Origin: Pandoraea terrae
Lineage (GTDB): Bacteria; Pseudomonadota; Gammaproteobacteria; Burkholderiales; Burkholderiaceae
NCBI RefSeq assembly: GCF_902459695.1
Contig: NZ_CABPRZ010000006.1
Coordinates: forward strand, 1 to 64,000
Reading direction: 5' to 3'
DNA: 64,000 bases
The notes under the pieces are model-generated. The model was given only the letters and a program-made list of their open reading frames with translations. It was not told where the DNA came from and did not search any database. Below are positions 28,455 through 38,270 of the stretch, one piece after another; position 1 is the first letter of the stretch, and each line of letters opens with the position of its first letter. Made by a program: the position numbers and the translations under genes.

Positions 28455-28640
28455 GCCGCTTGTCAAGCGCTGGAACCGCTTCGCGACCTCGGCAGGAAAG
28501 CCGTGGCGAGTTGACGAGACGAACCTGAAGATTCGTGCATTTAGGTGAAAGCGACGCAGTCGACCAGCAGTGGGAAATTGTGAAGCGTCGATCACGCTTT
28601 CGGATGCTGGCACGGGATTTCCCCAAGGTGGCGATCATTC
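28455..28640 (+). pseudogene. IS6-family transposase remnant (central part)
   Basis: The plus strand shows LVKRWNRFATSAGKPWRVDE and then TNLKIRAF, resembling the catalytic-core start of IS6-family transposases (GKSWRVDETYIKIRG). In another frame it continues QQWEIVKRRSRFRML, like the conserved KRR region near their end. Frameshift and internal deletion are evident. A second IS6-type scrap lies at 32130. Confidence 0.5.
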
Positions 28641-28650
28641 TGGACCTACT

Positions 28651-28677
28651 ATACTACTGTCATTGTGACAGTAGTAT
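28651..28677. promoter_or_regulatory. Operator palindrome, site 2 (extended, perfect)
   Basis: The core ACTGTCATTGTGACAGT at 28656-28672 sits in a 27-bp perfect inverted repeat with 12-bp arms (ATACTACTGTCA and complement) and a 3-bp centre. It lies 42 bp upstream of the Baeyer-Villiger gene start at 28720 and is the longest of the eight sites. Confidence 0.8.
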
Positions 28678-28719
28678 GGCGACCGCGTCATATTTGAATG
28701 ACCAATCCTGGGGAGGCGC

Positions 28720-30540
28720 ATGTCCACCGTGGAAAGCAACAGAACCAGAGCCACGTCAGGGAATGAAGAGGGACTGCGGCGCAAGTACGCGAAAGAACGC
28801 GCGAAACGTCTGCGTCCGGAGGGGATTGCGCAGTTTCACCATCTGAGCGAAGCCCTGGGAAAGGACCCGTTCACGCCGATCGTGGAAAGGAAACCCCTCA
28901 CCGACCACGTTACTTTTACGTTCATCGGCGGCGGCCTGGCAGGCTTGTTGGCGGGTGCTCAGGTCCGCCAGAGCGGCGTTCAGGACGTACGAATCGTTGA
29001 CACCGCTGGCGATTTTGGCGGCGTATGGTATTGGAACCGGTATCCGGGCGTCATGTGCGACACGCCCTCGCTGGTGTACATGCCGCTGCTGGAGGAGACC
29101 GGCTACATACCGACCAGGAAATGGGCCTACGGGCCGGAGATCCGGGAACACTGCAAGCGAATCGGGCAGAAATTTGGTTTGTATGACCACGCCCTGTTCC
29201 ATACGAAGGTGGAGGAGATCATCTGGCAGGAAGACGACTTGCGCTGGCTCGTCGTCACCAACCGGGGCGACCGATTCACCTCGACATTCATCGGCATCGG
29301 GCTGGGGCCGTTAAGCGAGCCCAAAGTGCCGGGTGTCCCTGGCATTGAGGACTTCGCCGGGAAATCATTCCACACCAGCAGATGGGACTATGCGTACACC
29401 GGGGGCACCCCGGAAGGCGCTTCGATGGATAAGCTCCGCGACAAGCGGGTGGCAATCATCGGAACCGGGGCCACCAGCGTGCAGGCTGTTCCGCAGCTGG
29501 CCCGCGATGCACGGCAATTGTTCGTATTTCAGCGCACACCTTCGGGAGTCGATGCGCGAAACAACGCTCCCATTGATCCAGAGTGGTTCCGGTCAATCGC
29601 GACCCCAGGCTGGCAGAAGCGCCTCGACGACAACTATGTCGCGAATTGGGAAGGCGTGTACGGACGCCCCGGACCTGACATCAAAGTGGAGAACCTGCTG
29701 GACGACAACGGCTTTTGCCAGATCGCGCAGCGTATCCGGTTCGCGATTCTCTCCGTGCCCCCGGAGGAGTTATCTCCCGAACGGTTAAGGGTTGCGCTTG
29801 AAGAATCGGACGATGCGGCAATGGAAAGAATCCGAGCTCGGATCGACGAGGTCGTCGAAGACTCGCGGACGGCCGAAATGCTCAAGCCCTGGTACCGGCA
29901 ACTATGCAAGCGGCCGTGTTTCCACGATGAGTACCTGCAGGCGTTCAACCGGCCGAATATCCATCTCATCGATACCAATGGGCGCGGCGTGGAACGGATC
30001 ACTCCGCGCGGCGTGATCGCGAACGGGGTCGAATACGACGTTGACTGCTTGATTTACGCAACCGGTTTTGACTATTCTCTCAACGTCCTTGGGAGCATGT
30101 CTTTTGAGGTCACCGGCCGAGACCGGCTCACGCTGCGAAATGCCTGGAGCGACGGCACGCGCACCCTGCACGGCATGCACGTACACGGGTTCCCCAATCT
30201 TTTCCTGGTTCAGCTCGCACAGGGCGGGTTCTTCGCGCTCAACGCCCCGAGCGGGTGGGCCGACGCCGCGCGAACCATCGCATCGATCGTTGGCCACGCG
30301 GTGAACCACCATTACCGCGAAGTCGAAACCACGCGGGAGGCCCAGAACTCGTGGGTCGAGTGGCTGCTCACTGCCGGTGTCCAGTGGGCTTCCGAAGACT
30401 GCACACCCGGCTACTACAACCAGGAGGGACGGAAACCCGATCCCTACCTCGTCGGATACCCAGCCGGCACCAAGAAATTTTTCGCCTACATCGAAGCTTG
30501 GCGAGCTTCGGGTGAATTCGATGGCCTGAAGTTCAGATGA
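28720..30540 (+). CDS. Baeyer-Villiger-type flavin monooxygenase (1)
   Basis: This FAD/NADPH monooxygenase should insert oxygen next to a ketone to give an ester or lactone. It has 606 residues with an N-terminal extension of about 60 typical of the long subgroup. The FAD Rossmann motif is GGGLAG (70-75), the Baeyer-Villiger fingerprint FAGKSFHTSRWD (212-223), and the NADPH Rossmann motif GTGATS (248-253). The C-terminus CTPGYYNQEG is shared with the enzyme at 34810, so the two are paralogues. The fingerprint ends in Asp instead of the commoner Pro. The palindrome at 28651 should control it. Confidence 0.93.
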   Translation: MSTVESNRTRATSGNEEGLRRKYAKERAKRLRPEGIAQFHHLSEALGKDPFTPIVERKPLTDHVTFTFIGGGLAGLLAGAQVRQSGVQDVRIVDTAGDFGGVWYWNRYPGVMCDTPSLVYMPLLEETGYIPTRKWAYGPEIREHCKRIGQKFGLYDHALFHTKVEEIIWQEDDLRWLVVTNRGDRFTSTFIGIGLGPLSEPKVPGVPGIEDFAGKSFHTSRWDYAYTGGTPEGASMDKLRDKRVAIIGTGATSVQAVPQLARDARQLFVFQRTPSGVDARNNAPIDPEWFRSIATPGWQKRLDDNYVANWEGVYGRPGPDIKVENLLDDNGFCQIAQRIRFAILSVPPEELSPERLRVALEESDDAAMERIRARIDEVVEDSRTAEMLKPWYRQLCKRPCFHDEYLQAFNRPNIHLIDTNGRGVERITPRGVIANGVEYDVDCLIYATGFDYSLNVLGSMSFEVTGRDRLTLRNAWSDGTRTLHGMHVHGFPNLFLVQLAQGGFFALNAPSGWADAARTIASIVGHAVNHHYREVETTREAQNSWVEWLLTAGVQWASEDCTPGYYNQEGRKPDPYLVGYPAGTKKFFAYIEAWRASGEFDGLKFR

Positions 30541-30711
30541 TCGCGTCCGCCGCCACGCACCCACACGGCCAGGGATATACCGGGAGTACCGGTGTCGCGG
30601 TTCTGCCTGATGTTAGTCAGAGGCGACCGTGCGTCGATGGCAAGCAGGTGTCTGCTGGGCAGTACCGATGCCGTGGCGTAACGAACGAGTTCTGCGTCGG
30701 AGGAAACTGAG

Positions 30712-30894
30712 ATGAAACGGCGAATGAAGATGGTCGGATTCGTAGCAGCGGTGCTCATTATAATTCTCGCTGCCGCGTGGCGCGCTTGGGACTTGTCCAT
30801 TGAACGGTTATCCGAGGCAAACTGCGCTTATTACCCGGGGAGTTGCACCTACATCGTGGCATTTCCGGTCAGTCAATTTCCCATGCCCCAATAA
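30712..30894 (+). CDS. Small single-span membrane protein
   Basis: This 60-residue protein has a basic start (MKRRMKMVG), one hydrophobic helix (FVAAVLIIILAAAW) and an outside segment with two Cys residues (EANCAYYPGSCTY). GGAGGAAAC lies 4-12 nt before the ATG, a strong ribosome-binding site that supports expression. No family recognised. Confidence 0.6.
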   Translation: MKRRMKMVGFVAAVLIIILAAAWRAWDLSIERLSEANCAYYPGSCTYIVAFPVSQFPMPQ

Positions 30895-30957
30895 GTCCAT
30901 TGCGATGAACGGACATCGCGGGATCAAATCCGTGGCAGATCAATGCCTGTACTTGGC

Positions 30958-31062
30958 TCAGCCAGCTGTGCCGATCCCGCAGAGCAGTTCGACCTCGCCA
31001 GCGTCGAGCGCATAGGCAACCGTGATCGACTCCTTATGCACATCCAAACCAACGCTCAGCAT
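30958..31062 (-). pseudogene. IS110-family transposase 5' remnant
   Basis: The minus strand opens MLSVGLDVHKESITVAYALD, the DEDD-type RuvC-like first motif (GLDVHKES) of IS110 transposases, and stops after 34 codons. The rest of the element is missing. Confidence 0.65.
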
Positions 31063-31186
31063 GCTATCGTTTCCCGTGCTAGCCTTCGCAAGGAAATGGC
31101 CGGGACGTGTTCGAGTTAATACCCATGCGGCTCTGACAGCGATGCTAACCCGCGCTCATTCCTCGCGCCGGGGCCAGCCGGCTGCC

Positions 31187-31606
31187 TCACGGAAAGTCAC
31201 GCTGCCTTATGTTCGCGGCTGCGTCAAGTTTCTGCGTCGGCACGTGATCGCGGCTGCCCTTCATCACATTGTTTTCGTCGACGAACACGAGATTGGGCTT
31301 CCAGCCCGCATTCAGCTCTTCTTCGTCGACATTCGCGAACGCGGCGATGATCACCAGGTCGCCCAGTTGCGCGCGCCGTGCCGCCGAGCCGTTCAGCGAG
31401 ATCATTCCGCTGCCGCGCTCGCCCTTGATGGCATACGTCGAAAAGCGCTCGCCATTGTTGATGTTCCAGATGTCGATGCGCTCGTTCTCGACGATGTTAG
31501 CCGCTTCGAGCAGGTTCTCGTCGATCGCGCACGAGCCTTCATAGTGCAGCTCGCAGTGAGTGACCACCGCGCGGTGAATCTTCGACTTCAGCATGTTACG
31601 TTGCAT
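31187..31606 (-). CDS. panD: Aspartate 1-decarboxylase
   Basis: This pyruvoyl-dependent enzyme makes beta-alanine from aspartate for pantothenate and CoA synthesis. Self-cleavage occurs between Gly24 and Ser25 in [10 protein letters not shown], which is intact. [18 protein letters not shown] and [13 protein letters not shown] complete the conserved core. The tail after DHVPTQ ([14 protein letters not shown]) is about 10 residues longer than usual. It lies 54 bp downstream of a broken panC and among IS fragments, so this is probably an accessory copy. Confidence 0.93.
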   Translation of the reverse strand: MQRNMLKSKIHRAVVTHCELHYEGSCAIDENLLEAANIVENERIDIWNINNGERFSTYAIKGERGSGMISLNGSAARRAQLGDLVIIAAFANVDEEELNAGWKPNLVFVDENNVMKGSRDHVPTQKLDAAANIRQRDFP

Positions 31607-31660
31607 GGTTAATCCCTTGACTTTGCCTGCGAGTTTGCTACGTTTGCGCGGCGGTTGAGG

Positions 31661-32285
<625 letters not shown>

Positions 32286-32476
32286 GAAGGGCAGATCGGC
32301 CAATAGGCCCAGCTGTTCGCCTTGGCGCTTGGTTAGAAGTCTCCTTCCGGGCATTCACCGTACCGCGTGTCTCACTGCCGCGCGTGCACGGTGTCAATTA
32401 GTCGACGCGACGTCGCCTCGGGCCACGCAATGGATCCCGCGCGCCGGATCAACGCGCGGCCGGTAAATGGCGGTGT

Positions 32477-32704
32477 CTAGATCACGCAAAGCAATAGCAC
32501 GAGGATCGCTGCGGCAACCAGACCTACCCGCAACGTAAACGCGTAGTACAGTCGTTCCTCTTCTCTGCTGACGGCATAGGGATGACAATCCGCTCCGCAT
32601 ATCCAGGCAACTGGTGCATCCTCCTGGAGTTGAGCGGGCGGACCCGAAGAGCTCTCCAAATGGCATTCACGGTATTGCCGAACCGACGACTCAGTCTTTC
32701 TCAT
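32477..32704 (-). CDS. Small membrane protein with C-terminal anchor
   Basis: The 75-residue product starts MRKTESSVRQYRECHLESSS, contains a Cys pair (WICGADCHPY), and ends in a hydrophobic helix LRVGLVAAAILVLLLCVI at the very C-terminus, a tail-anchor layout. AGAGGGAG lies about 7 nt before the ATG. Not recognised. Confidence 0.6.
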   Translation of the reverse strand: MRKTESSVRQYRECHLESSSGPPAQLQEDAPVAWICGADCHPYAVSREEERLYYAFTLRVGLVAAAILVLLLCVI

Positions 32705-33015
32705 TTAGTACTCCCTCTTGCCTGCGGGGACAGGAGAATGGGTCAAATTCCACTGCTTGCTACACAAGGCCACGCGCGGTTGTATGCTTCTCTAGCGGCC
32801 TTCGTCAGCGCCGTCTTCGCCGGCCGTCCTCGCTCACCCGTGTAGCGAATGTCCCGGCGCGACTCGCAACTGCGCCAGTCCTCGCCGGGGATGCGATTCG
32901 CACGGTTCAGCCGCCGCTCTCAGGTTGAGACTTCACTCGCCATAGACGGCGTGTGCGCGCCCCGCTGCGAACGTTTGCGATCCGTACCTGCAATGATCGC
33001 TCAATGCAGCACAGA
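32705..33015. other. Intergenic region with a possible coding scrap
   Basis: On the minus strand about 54 codons without a start (32750-32925) read RIPGEDWRSCESRRDIRYTG, then ERGRPAKTALTKAAREAYNR to a stop. The composition is protein-like but I know no family. Nothing else was found. Confidence 0.3.
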
Positions 33016-34716
33016 TCAGGACAAGAGAACACTGGCGTCTGCAAGCTCTGCCAAGTGTGAGAACCCGTACTGGGAAAAGCCTGAATCCCGCTCCACGTTG
33101 CACGCTTTCCTGTAGGCGGGCAGGCCACCCGTGAACGCCAGGATCTGACGCTTCTTGCCCGGAACATTGGCGCCGACGTACCAGCTATCCGTCTTGCCCC
33201 AAAAGCCGTGCGTGGCCGCCTTTTCTACTTTGTCGGCCCAAGCCTGCTGGGCCTCCGGCTTCACTTTCGCGATCCGATGGCCGTTCTCGCGCATTTGGCA
33301 GAGCAGATCTGCGATCCAGTCCACCTGGAATTCATTGGTGCGGACCACGTTCGTCAGAACCGATGGGCTGCCGGGTCCACCAATCATGTAGAAATTGGGG
33401 AAGTCGACAAGTGAGATGCCGAGGAAGGTAGCCGTGCCGTCCACCCAGGTTTCCTTGAGCGATCGGCCGCTTTCGCCGCGAATGTCGATGCTCGTCAGTG
33501 CGCCGGTAACCGCATCGAAGCCCGACGCGAGGATGAGAATGTCGATCTCATACTCCTTGCCGGCGACCACCACACCCTTTTCGGTCATCCTCTCGATCGG
33601 CGAGGCCTTGACATCGACCAAGCTGACATTGGGCCGGAGGAAGGTCTCGAAGAAGTCGGTGCCGACCGTGGGGCGCTTCGTGCCAAAAGGAAATTTGCCC
33701 GGCTCCAGCTTTTCCGCAAGCCCGGCATCCCCTACGAACGTGTGGACCTTTTTGCGGAAGAATTCGGAGACGTCCTCGTTGACTTCCGGGTTCCAGATCA
33801 CATCGCGAAACGCGTATCCGATCATGGCGCCGCCATGCTCCCAACGCTTCTCCAAAATTTCAAAGCGCTCTTCCCGCCTCAGATCAATACCATTCGTACT
33901 GTTTGGATGTTTTGCGATGTCCTCGTCGAGCATGATGTCGCCGCCGCCGCTGATTTCGCTCCTGTTCAACTTGGCGCGAACGTCATCACGGTTCTTGTAC
34001 CACCATTCATAGTCTTCGTCGGTAAGCGGCCTGTTGCGTGCGGGCATGTAGTAGTTACGCGTTCGCATGAAGACATGCATCTGCCCGCACTGCTCGGCCA
34101 CGAGCGGAATCAGCTGAGTGCCCGACGACCCTGTGCCGATGACGCCCACCCTCTTGCCGGCGAAGTCGGGGCCTGGCGTTGGCCAGCGCGCCGTGTGGAT
34201 CATCTGTCCTCTGAAATCAGAGAGACCCGGGATGTTGGGCATGATCGGCGTAGAGATCGGACCGGATGACGCGATGAAATGCCGGCCAAGAAACTCCTCG
34301 CCATTCTCCGTGCGAAGGTGCCAGAGCTGATCGTTTTTGTCGAAGTGCGCTTTGGCGATACGCGAATTAAATCGGATATCCTTCCGCAGGTCCAGGCGTG
34401 TCGCCACCCACTGCAGATACTGGCAGATTTCATCGCGCGCCGCGTAGCGTTCTGACCAGCGCCATTCCGCGTCGATGACGGGAGAGAACGAATAGCAATA
34501 GACGAGGCTTTCTACGTCGCAGCGAGCGCCTGGATAGCTGTTCCAATACCACGCGCCGCCCGTGTCGGGGGCTGCCTCCAAAGCCAAAACCCGGAAGCCA
34601 TCCTCCCGCAGACGATGCAGCCCGTGCAGCCCCGCGAATCCGGCACCCATGATCAGCACGTCGTAGACGTTGGCGCCTCGCGCGGCGTCATTCGTCACTG
34701 TATGTTCTTCAACCAT
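33016..34716 (-). CDS. Baeyer-Villiger monooxygenase (2), cyclohexanone/phenylacetone monooxygenase-like
   Basis: This 566-residue FAD/NADPH enzyme has the canonical type I layout: FAD motif GAGFAG (24-29), WYWNSYPGARCD, fingerprint FRGQMIHTARWP (168-179), NADPH motif GTGSSGTQ, and the C-terminal NFYMIGGPGSPSVLTN of cyclohexanone/cyclopentadecanone monooxygenase relatives. It lacks the 60-residue N-extension of the other two, so it belongs to a different branch. GGAG lies 6 nt before the ATG. It reads in the same direction as the enzyme encoded 93 bp upstream. Confidence 0.95.
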   Translation of the reverse strand: MVEEHTVTNDAARGANVYDVLIMGAGFAGLHGLHRLREDGFRVLALEAAPDTGGAWYWNSYPGARCDVESLVYCYSFSPVIDAEWRWSERYAARDEICQYLQWVATRLDLRKDIRFNSRIAKAHFDKNDQLWHLRTENGEEFLGRHFIASSGPISTPIMPNIPGLSDFRGQMIHTARWPTPGPDFAGKRVGVIGTGSSGTQLIPLVAEQCGQMHVFMRTRNYYMPARNRPLTDEDYEWWYKNRDDVRAKLNRSEISGGGDIMLDEDIAKHPNSTNGIDLRREERFEILEKRWEHGGAMIGYAFRDVIWNPEVNEDVSEFFRKKVHTFVGDAGLAEKLEPGKFPFGTKRPTVGTDFFETFLRPNVSLVDVKASPIERMTEKGVVVAGKEYEIDILILASGFDAVTGALTSIDIRGESGRSLKETWVDGTATFLGISLVDFPNFYMIGGPGSPSVLTNVVRTNEFQVDWIADLLCQMRENGHRIAKVKPEAQQAWADKVEKAATHGFWGKTDSWYVGANVPGKKRQILAFTGGLPAYRKACNVERDSGFSQYGFSHLAELADASVLLS

Positions 34717-34809
34717 TGTATCTCCACTAGGTAACCCATCACTTCGATCCCGCGCGGCGCGAATCTGAATTCAGCACGCCAGGATTTGCGAGCCGCGCCG
34801 AACTCGCGA

Positions 34810-36630
34810 TCAAGTCACGATGAGCCCCTCAAGCTTGTTGGCGTTACGCCACTCCACAATCACATCCTCGAACGCGTTCGGGCCTGGGCCATAGGTGACT
34901 GCGGCGAGCGACTGCTTCCGCTTATTCGCTTGGCCTTCGTTGTTGTAGTAGCCAGGGGTGCAAGCTTCAAAGAATTCCCATTGAGCGGCGCACAGACGGT
35001 CGATCTCGGAGACCCACTCATCCACCGCGTCAACCGTCGGCTCGATGCGTGTAGCGCCGCGCTCGCGGGCCTGCTTGATAATCGAGGCGACGTGCGTCGC
35101 CTGCACCGTGGTGGTGGAGGTGTAGTTGAATGAGAGGCCGTTCTGCGAGGTTCCGATGAAGAACCAGTTCGGGAAGCCGTGCGATCCCCAGCCGTGGAAA
35201 GTCCGAAGGCCATCTGCCCAATGGTCATAAAGGCTCTCGCCGTTGCGACCAAAGATCTCGAATCCAATACGCCGGCGATATGACGAGGAGACTTCGAAGC
35301 CGGTCGCGGAAACGATGCAGTCGACCTTGTATTCGATCCCGTTCGCGACGATGCCGTCCTTGGTCAGGCGCTCGACACCGTGACTACCAGTCGTGTCCAC
35401 CAGCGTGACGTTGGGCCGGTTGAAAGTCGCCAGATAGTCGTCGTTGAAAGTCGGCCGCTTGCACAACAGGCGGTACCAAGGCTTCATCAGCTCTGCGACC
35501 TTGGGATCCTTCACCTCGGCATCCACACGGGCGCGCTTGCCGTTCATCGTATAGGCGTCGGAGAGCTCCGAGATCAGCTTGATCTCGTCAAGCGAGAGCG
35601 ATTCCACGCCTTCCGTGGGCATGAACAAGCGCACAGACTTGAATATCGAGGTGAAAGCATCGTCGACAAGGTCGGGCACATTCTTGCCTGCACAAACGTC
35701 GTCGAAATTGCGCTGCCGTTCCGCTTGCCAGCCGGGCTTGAGGGACTCTTTCCATTCCGGGTCGGTCGGCTTGTTCAGCCGCAGATCGACCGACGAGGGC
35801 GTCCGCTGGAACACGTACAGCCGCTTCGCCGATTGTCCCAGATGTGAAACGCACTGGATGGCCGTGCCGCCTGTACCAATGACGGCAACCGTCTTGTCGC
35901 CGAGCTTGTCGAGGTTGCCGCTGTGGTCGCCGCCGGTGTACTCGTAGTCCCATCGGCTGGTATGGAATATCTTGCCCTGAAAGTCATCGAGACCCGGTAG
36001 GCCCGGAAGCTTGGGCCGGCTAACCGGTCCCGTGGCGATGACCGTGTAACGCGCCTTGAATTCATCGCCGCGATTGGTGGTGACGAACCAGCGCCCCGCA
36101 TCTTCGTTCCAGCGCATTTCGCGCACGCGAGTCTGTAAGCAGGCGTTGTCATAGAGGCCGAACGTCTTTGCGATGCGCCGGGCGTGCTCATAAATCTCCG
36201 GCGCGTATGCGTACTTCATCGTGGGAACGTAGTTGGTCTCTTCCAGAAGCGGCAGGTAGATGTAAGCATCGACGTCGCATTGGCACCCCGGATAACGGTT
36301 CCAGTACCAGGTGCCGCCAAAATCACCGCCGGCCTCGACGATTCGAACGTCCTGCACACCGGCCTGCTTCAGGCGGGCGGCCGTGACAAGGCCGCCCCAG
36401 CCTCCACCGACGATGAGAACCTCGACCTCATCGGTGATGGGTGCGCGATCTTTGATTTCCGGCGAATAGGGGTCGTCTTCGCCGTAATGGGCGTGCTTGC
36501 CCGAAACCTCGACATACTGCTCTTCTCCGTCAGTGCGCAGGCGCCTGTCGCGCTCGACTCGATATTTGTCGCGCAATGCCTCCAAATCGATTTCAGGATG
36601 GCGTTCCTTAATTGCTTCTGACGGGTTCAC
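34810..36630 (-). CDS. Baeyer-Villiger-type flavin monooxygenase (3)
   Basis: This long-subgroup enzyme is paralogous to the one at 28720. With the GTG start it has 606 residues: FAD motif GGGWGG (75-80), fingerprint FQGKIFHTSRWD (217-228), NADPH motif GTGGTAIQ and the shared C-terminus ACTPGYYNNEG. GGAGGAGAC lies directly before the GTG at 36630, which is why I prefer it. An in-frame ATG at 36660 touches the stop of a decayed upstream frame and would add 10 residues. Confidence 0.93.
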   Translation of the reverse strand: MNPSEAIKERHPEIDLEALRDKYRVERDRRLRTDGEEQYVEVSGKHAHYGEDDPYSPEIKDRAPITDEVEVLIVGGGWGGLVTAARLKQAGVQDVRIVEAGGDFGGTWYWNRYPGCQCDVDAYIYLPLLEETNYVPTMKYAYAPEIYEHARRIAKTFGLYDNACLQTRVREMRWNEDAGRWFVTTNRGDEFKARYTVIATGPVSRPKLPGLPGLDDFQGKIFHTSRWDYEYTGGDHSGNLDKLGDKTVAVIGTGGTAIQCVSHLGQSAKRLYVFQRTPSSVDLRLNKPTDPEWKESLKPGWQAERQRNFDDVCAGKNVPDLVDDAFTSIFKSVRLFMPTEGVESLSLDEIKLISELSDAYTMNGKRARVDAEVKDPKVAELMKPWYRLLCKRPTFNDDYLATFNRPNVTLVDTTGSHGVERLTKDGIVANGIEYKVDCIVSATGFEVSSSYRRRIGFEIFGRNGESLYDHWADGLRTFHGWGSHGFPNWFFIGTSQNGLSFNYTSTTTVQATHVASIIKQARERGATRIEPTVDAVDEWVSEIDRLCAAQWEFFEACTPGYYNNEGQANKRKQSLAAVTYGPGPNAFEDVIVEWRNANKLEGLIVT

Positions 36631-36660
36631 AGTGTCTCCTCCATTGGATTTATTCAGCAT

Positions 36661-36909
36661 CTATTCTGTAATTTCGGCGGCGTCTTCACTTACTCGACCG
36701 GCCAGCCAGTCCTCGACGATCTCCATCGCGATCAAGTCGAACTTGAAGCGCCAGCAGAAAACAAGCGCCCGCTCCGCGCACGATCAGTGCGCAAGCGGTG
36801 AACGCGCCGGTTAAGCCTGCGGCGCCGGACATGTTGGTGCGACCAGACACGTCGGCACCCGGAGCCAGGCCACGTTCACGACACACTGATTCGCTCGGCC
36901 CATTGACTC
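36661..36909 (-). pseudogene. Decayed ORF, copy A of a duplicated unknown gene
   Basis: On the minus strand the last part reads ERALVFCWRFKFDLIAMEIV, then EDWLAGRVSEDAAEITE to a TAG. Upstream codons (RANQCVVNVAWLRVPTC) are separated from it by in-frame stops. The same segment recurs at about 41130-41396 with different lesions, which shows that it derives from a real coding sequence. The family is unknown to me. The operator at 36928 lies at its 5' side. Confidence 0.5.
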
Positions 36910-36927
36910 TCTCCATCCGAATCCATT

Positions 36928-36944
36928 ACTGGCATTATGACAGT
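36928..36944. promoter_or_regulatory. Operator palindrome, site 3
   Basis: ACTGGCATTATGACAGT, within TTACTGGCATTATGACAGTAA, has one mismatch between the arms. It lies about 300 bp upstream of Baeyer-Villiger gene 3 (minus) and 295 bp upstream of the UGSC operon (plus). Confidence 0.75.
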
Positions 36945-37166
36945 AAAATAAAGAAACGCAAGCTCGGCCTGGAACTCCCAGCACATCCCTCGTCACTCCG
37001 ACCTGGACGCAGATGTCGCCCGCGCGCTGGGCAGGCTCGCGGTATCAAGGCCTGTCGGTTGATCTTGCTTATGAGGGAAATCGGGCATGGCCGTTGGACT
37101 TAGGGCACTGCGGTGGCTTCCATGCGTACAAATCCCTATCCTGCGCTCCCATCTTTGCATTGATAT

Positions 37167-37183
37167 ACTGTCATTGCGTCAGT
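37167..37183. promoter_or_regulatory. Operator palindrome, site 4 (right arm degenerate)
   Basis: ACTGTCATTGCGTCAGT keeps a perfect left arm and the outer CAGT of the right arm. It lies 55 bp upstream of the ATG at 37239, the best position for control of the UGSC operon. Confidence 0.6.
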
Positions 37184-37238
37184 ATTATTCGTTGCAGCGC
37201 CGCCTTCAGTAGCGCATCACTCACAAAGGGGACTAGGC

Positions 37239-38258
37239 ATGGGAATGGAGGTTTACGACGACATCGAGCGCTGCTTCGATTCAGGCTGGTCGGATGGCCT
37301 GCCCGTCATTCCGCCGTACGGGTCACTCGTCGAAACGATGCTCAAAGCCTGCGGCTGGTCGGCTACTGAGCTCGTCGGCCGGATCGAAAAGCAGCACATC
37401 GAAATTCGTGGCGAGCATTTGGCGGCCGCCGCAGTGATGGCGGGCTGCAAACCCGAATACGGCCGTTTCCTGCGGGCGGTCGGCGAGGCGCTGGTCGACC
37501 CGGCACTCAACCTCTCAGGCTGTGAGGTAACCACGGGGGGCGTCTCGACAACCGTAATCGCGAGCGGACCGGTGGTCGAGGAACTCGGCTTCGAGCACAG
37601 CGCGAACGCGCTCGGAGCGAACAATCGCGTCAACGCGACGATTGGTCGCTTCGCGCAACTCGTTCGGCTATTCTGCGGTCGCGCGGGAGGCGTGCTGCAA
37701 GCGCACGGAACTGTCGGCCACCCGGGACGGCTGTCGTTCTGCATCGCGGAACATCCCGAGACGATTTGGCCGTCGTTCCACACGCAGTTCGAGTTGCCCG
37801 CGGAAGCGTCCGCCGCGACGATCATGTGCACGGAGGGGCCAATCAGCGTCAACAATCACTACGCCGAGACGGGCGAGCAGATCCTCCGAACCATCTCCGA
37901 CGCGATCGCGCACTTCGGAACCACGAACTTCTACTACCGGTCCGGCGGCTACCTCATCGTCATCGCGCCTGACCACATGGAGCTCGTCCAGTCGGCATTC
38001 ACCCGAGAGGAAGCACAGCGGTTCATCTTCGAGCACGCAGCACGCCCAACCCACGACCTCATCGGGGTAGGCCGGATAGCGCGCGATCCGGCAGCGATGT
38101 GGGAGGTCCGCCCCGGAGAGATGCGCCGCCCGGTGCGGTCGGAGAGTCAGTTGTCATTCGTAGAGGCCGGGAAGGAGGGCGGAAAATTCTCCGCCGTGAT
38201 CCCGCGCTGGACGGCGAACATCGAGGTGGTGTCCAAAGCTGTGACACCGGCGAACTGA
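37239..38258 (+). CDS. UGSC-associated conserved protein (DGLPVIPP motif)
   Basis: This is a 339-residue soluble protein with the N-terminal motif GWSDGLPVIPP (16-26), which I associate with proteins encoded beside UGSC-family (seleno)proteins. Other notable stretches are AAVMAGCKPEYGRFLRAV, GCEVTTGGVSTTVIASGP and GRAGGVLQAHGTVGHPG. The enzymatic role is not established. It is the first gene of an operon with the UGSC protein (12 bp gap) and a KAS III-like enzyme. AAAGGGG precedes the ATG. Confidence 0.75.
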   Translation: MGMEVYDDIERCFDSGWSDGLPVIPPYGSLVETMLKACGWSATELVGRIEKQHIEIRGEHLAAAAVMAGCKPEYGRFLRAVGEALVDPALNLSGCEVTTGGVSTTVIASGPVVEELGFEHSANALGANNRVNATIGRFAQLVRLFCGRAGGVLQAHGTVGHPGRLSFCIAEHPETIWPSFHTQFELPAEASAATIMCTEGPISVNNHYAETGEQILRTISDAIAHFGTTNFYYRSGGYLIVIAPDHMELVQSAFTREEAQRFIFEHAARPTHDLIGVGRIARDPAAMWEVRPGEMRRPVRSESQLSFVEAGKEGGKFSAVIPRWTANIEVVSKAVTPAN

Positions 38259-38270
38259 GAGGAGAGCCAC

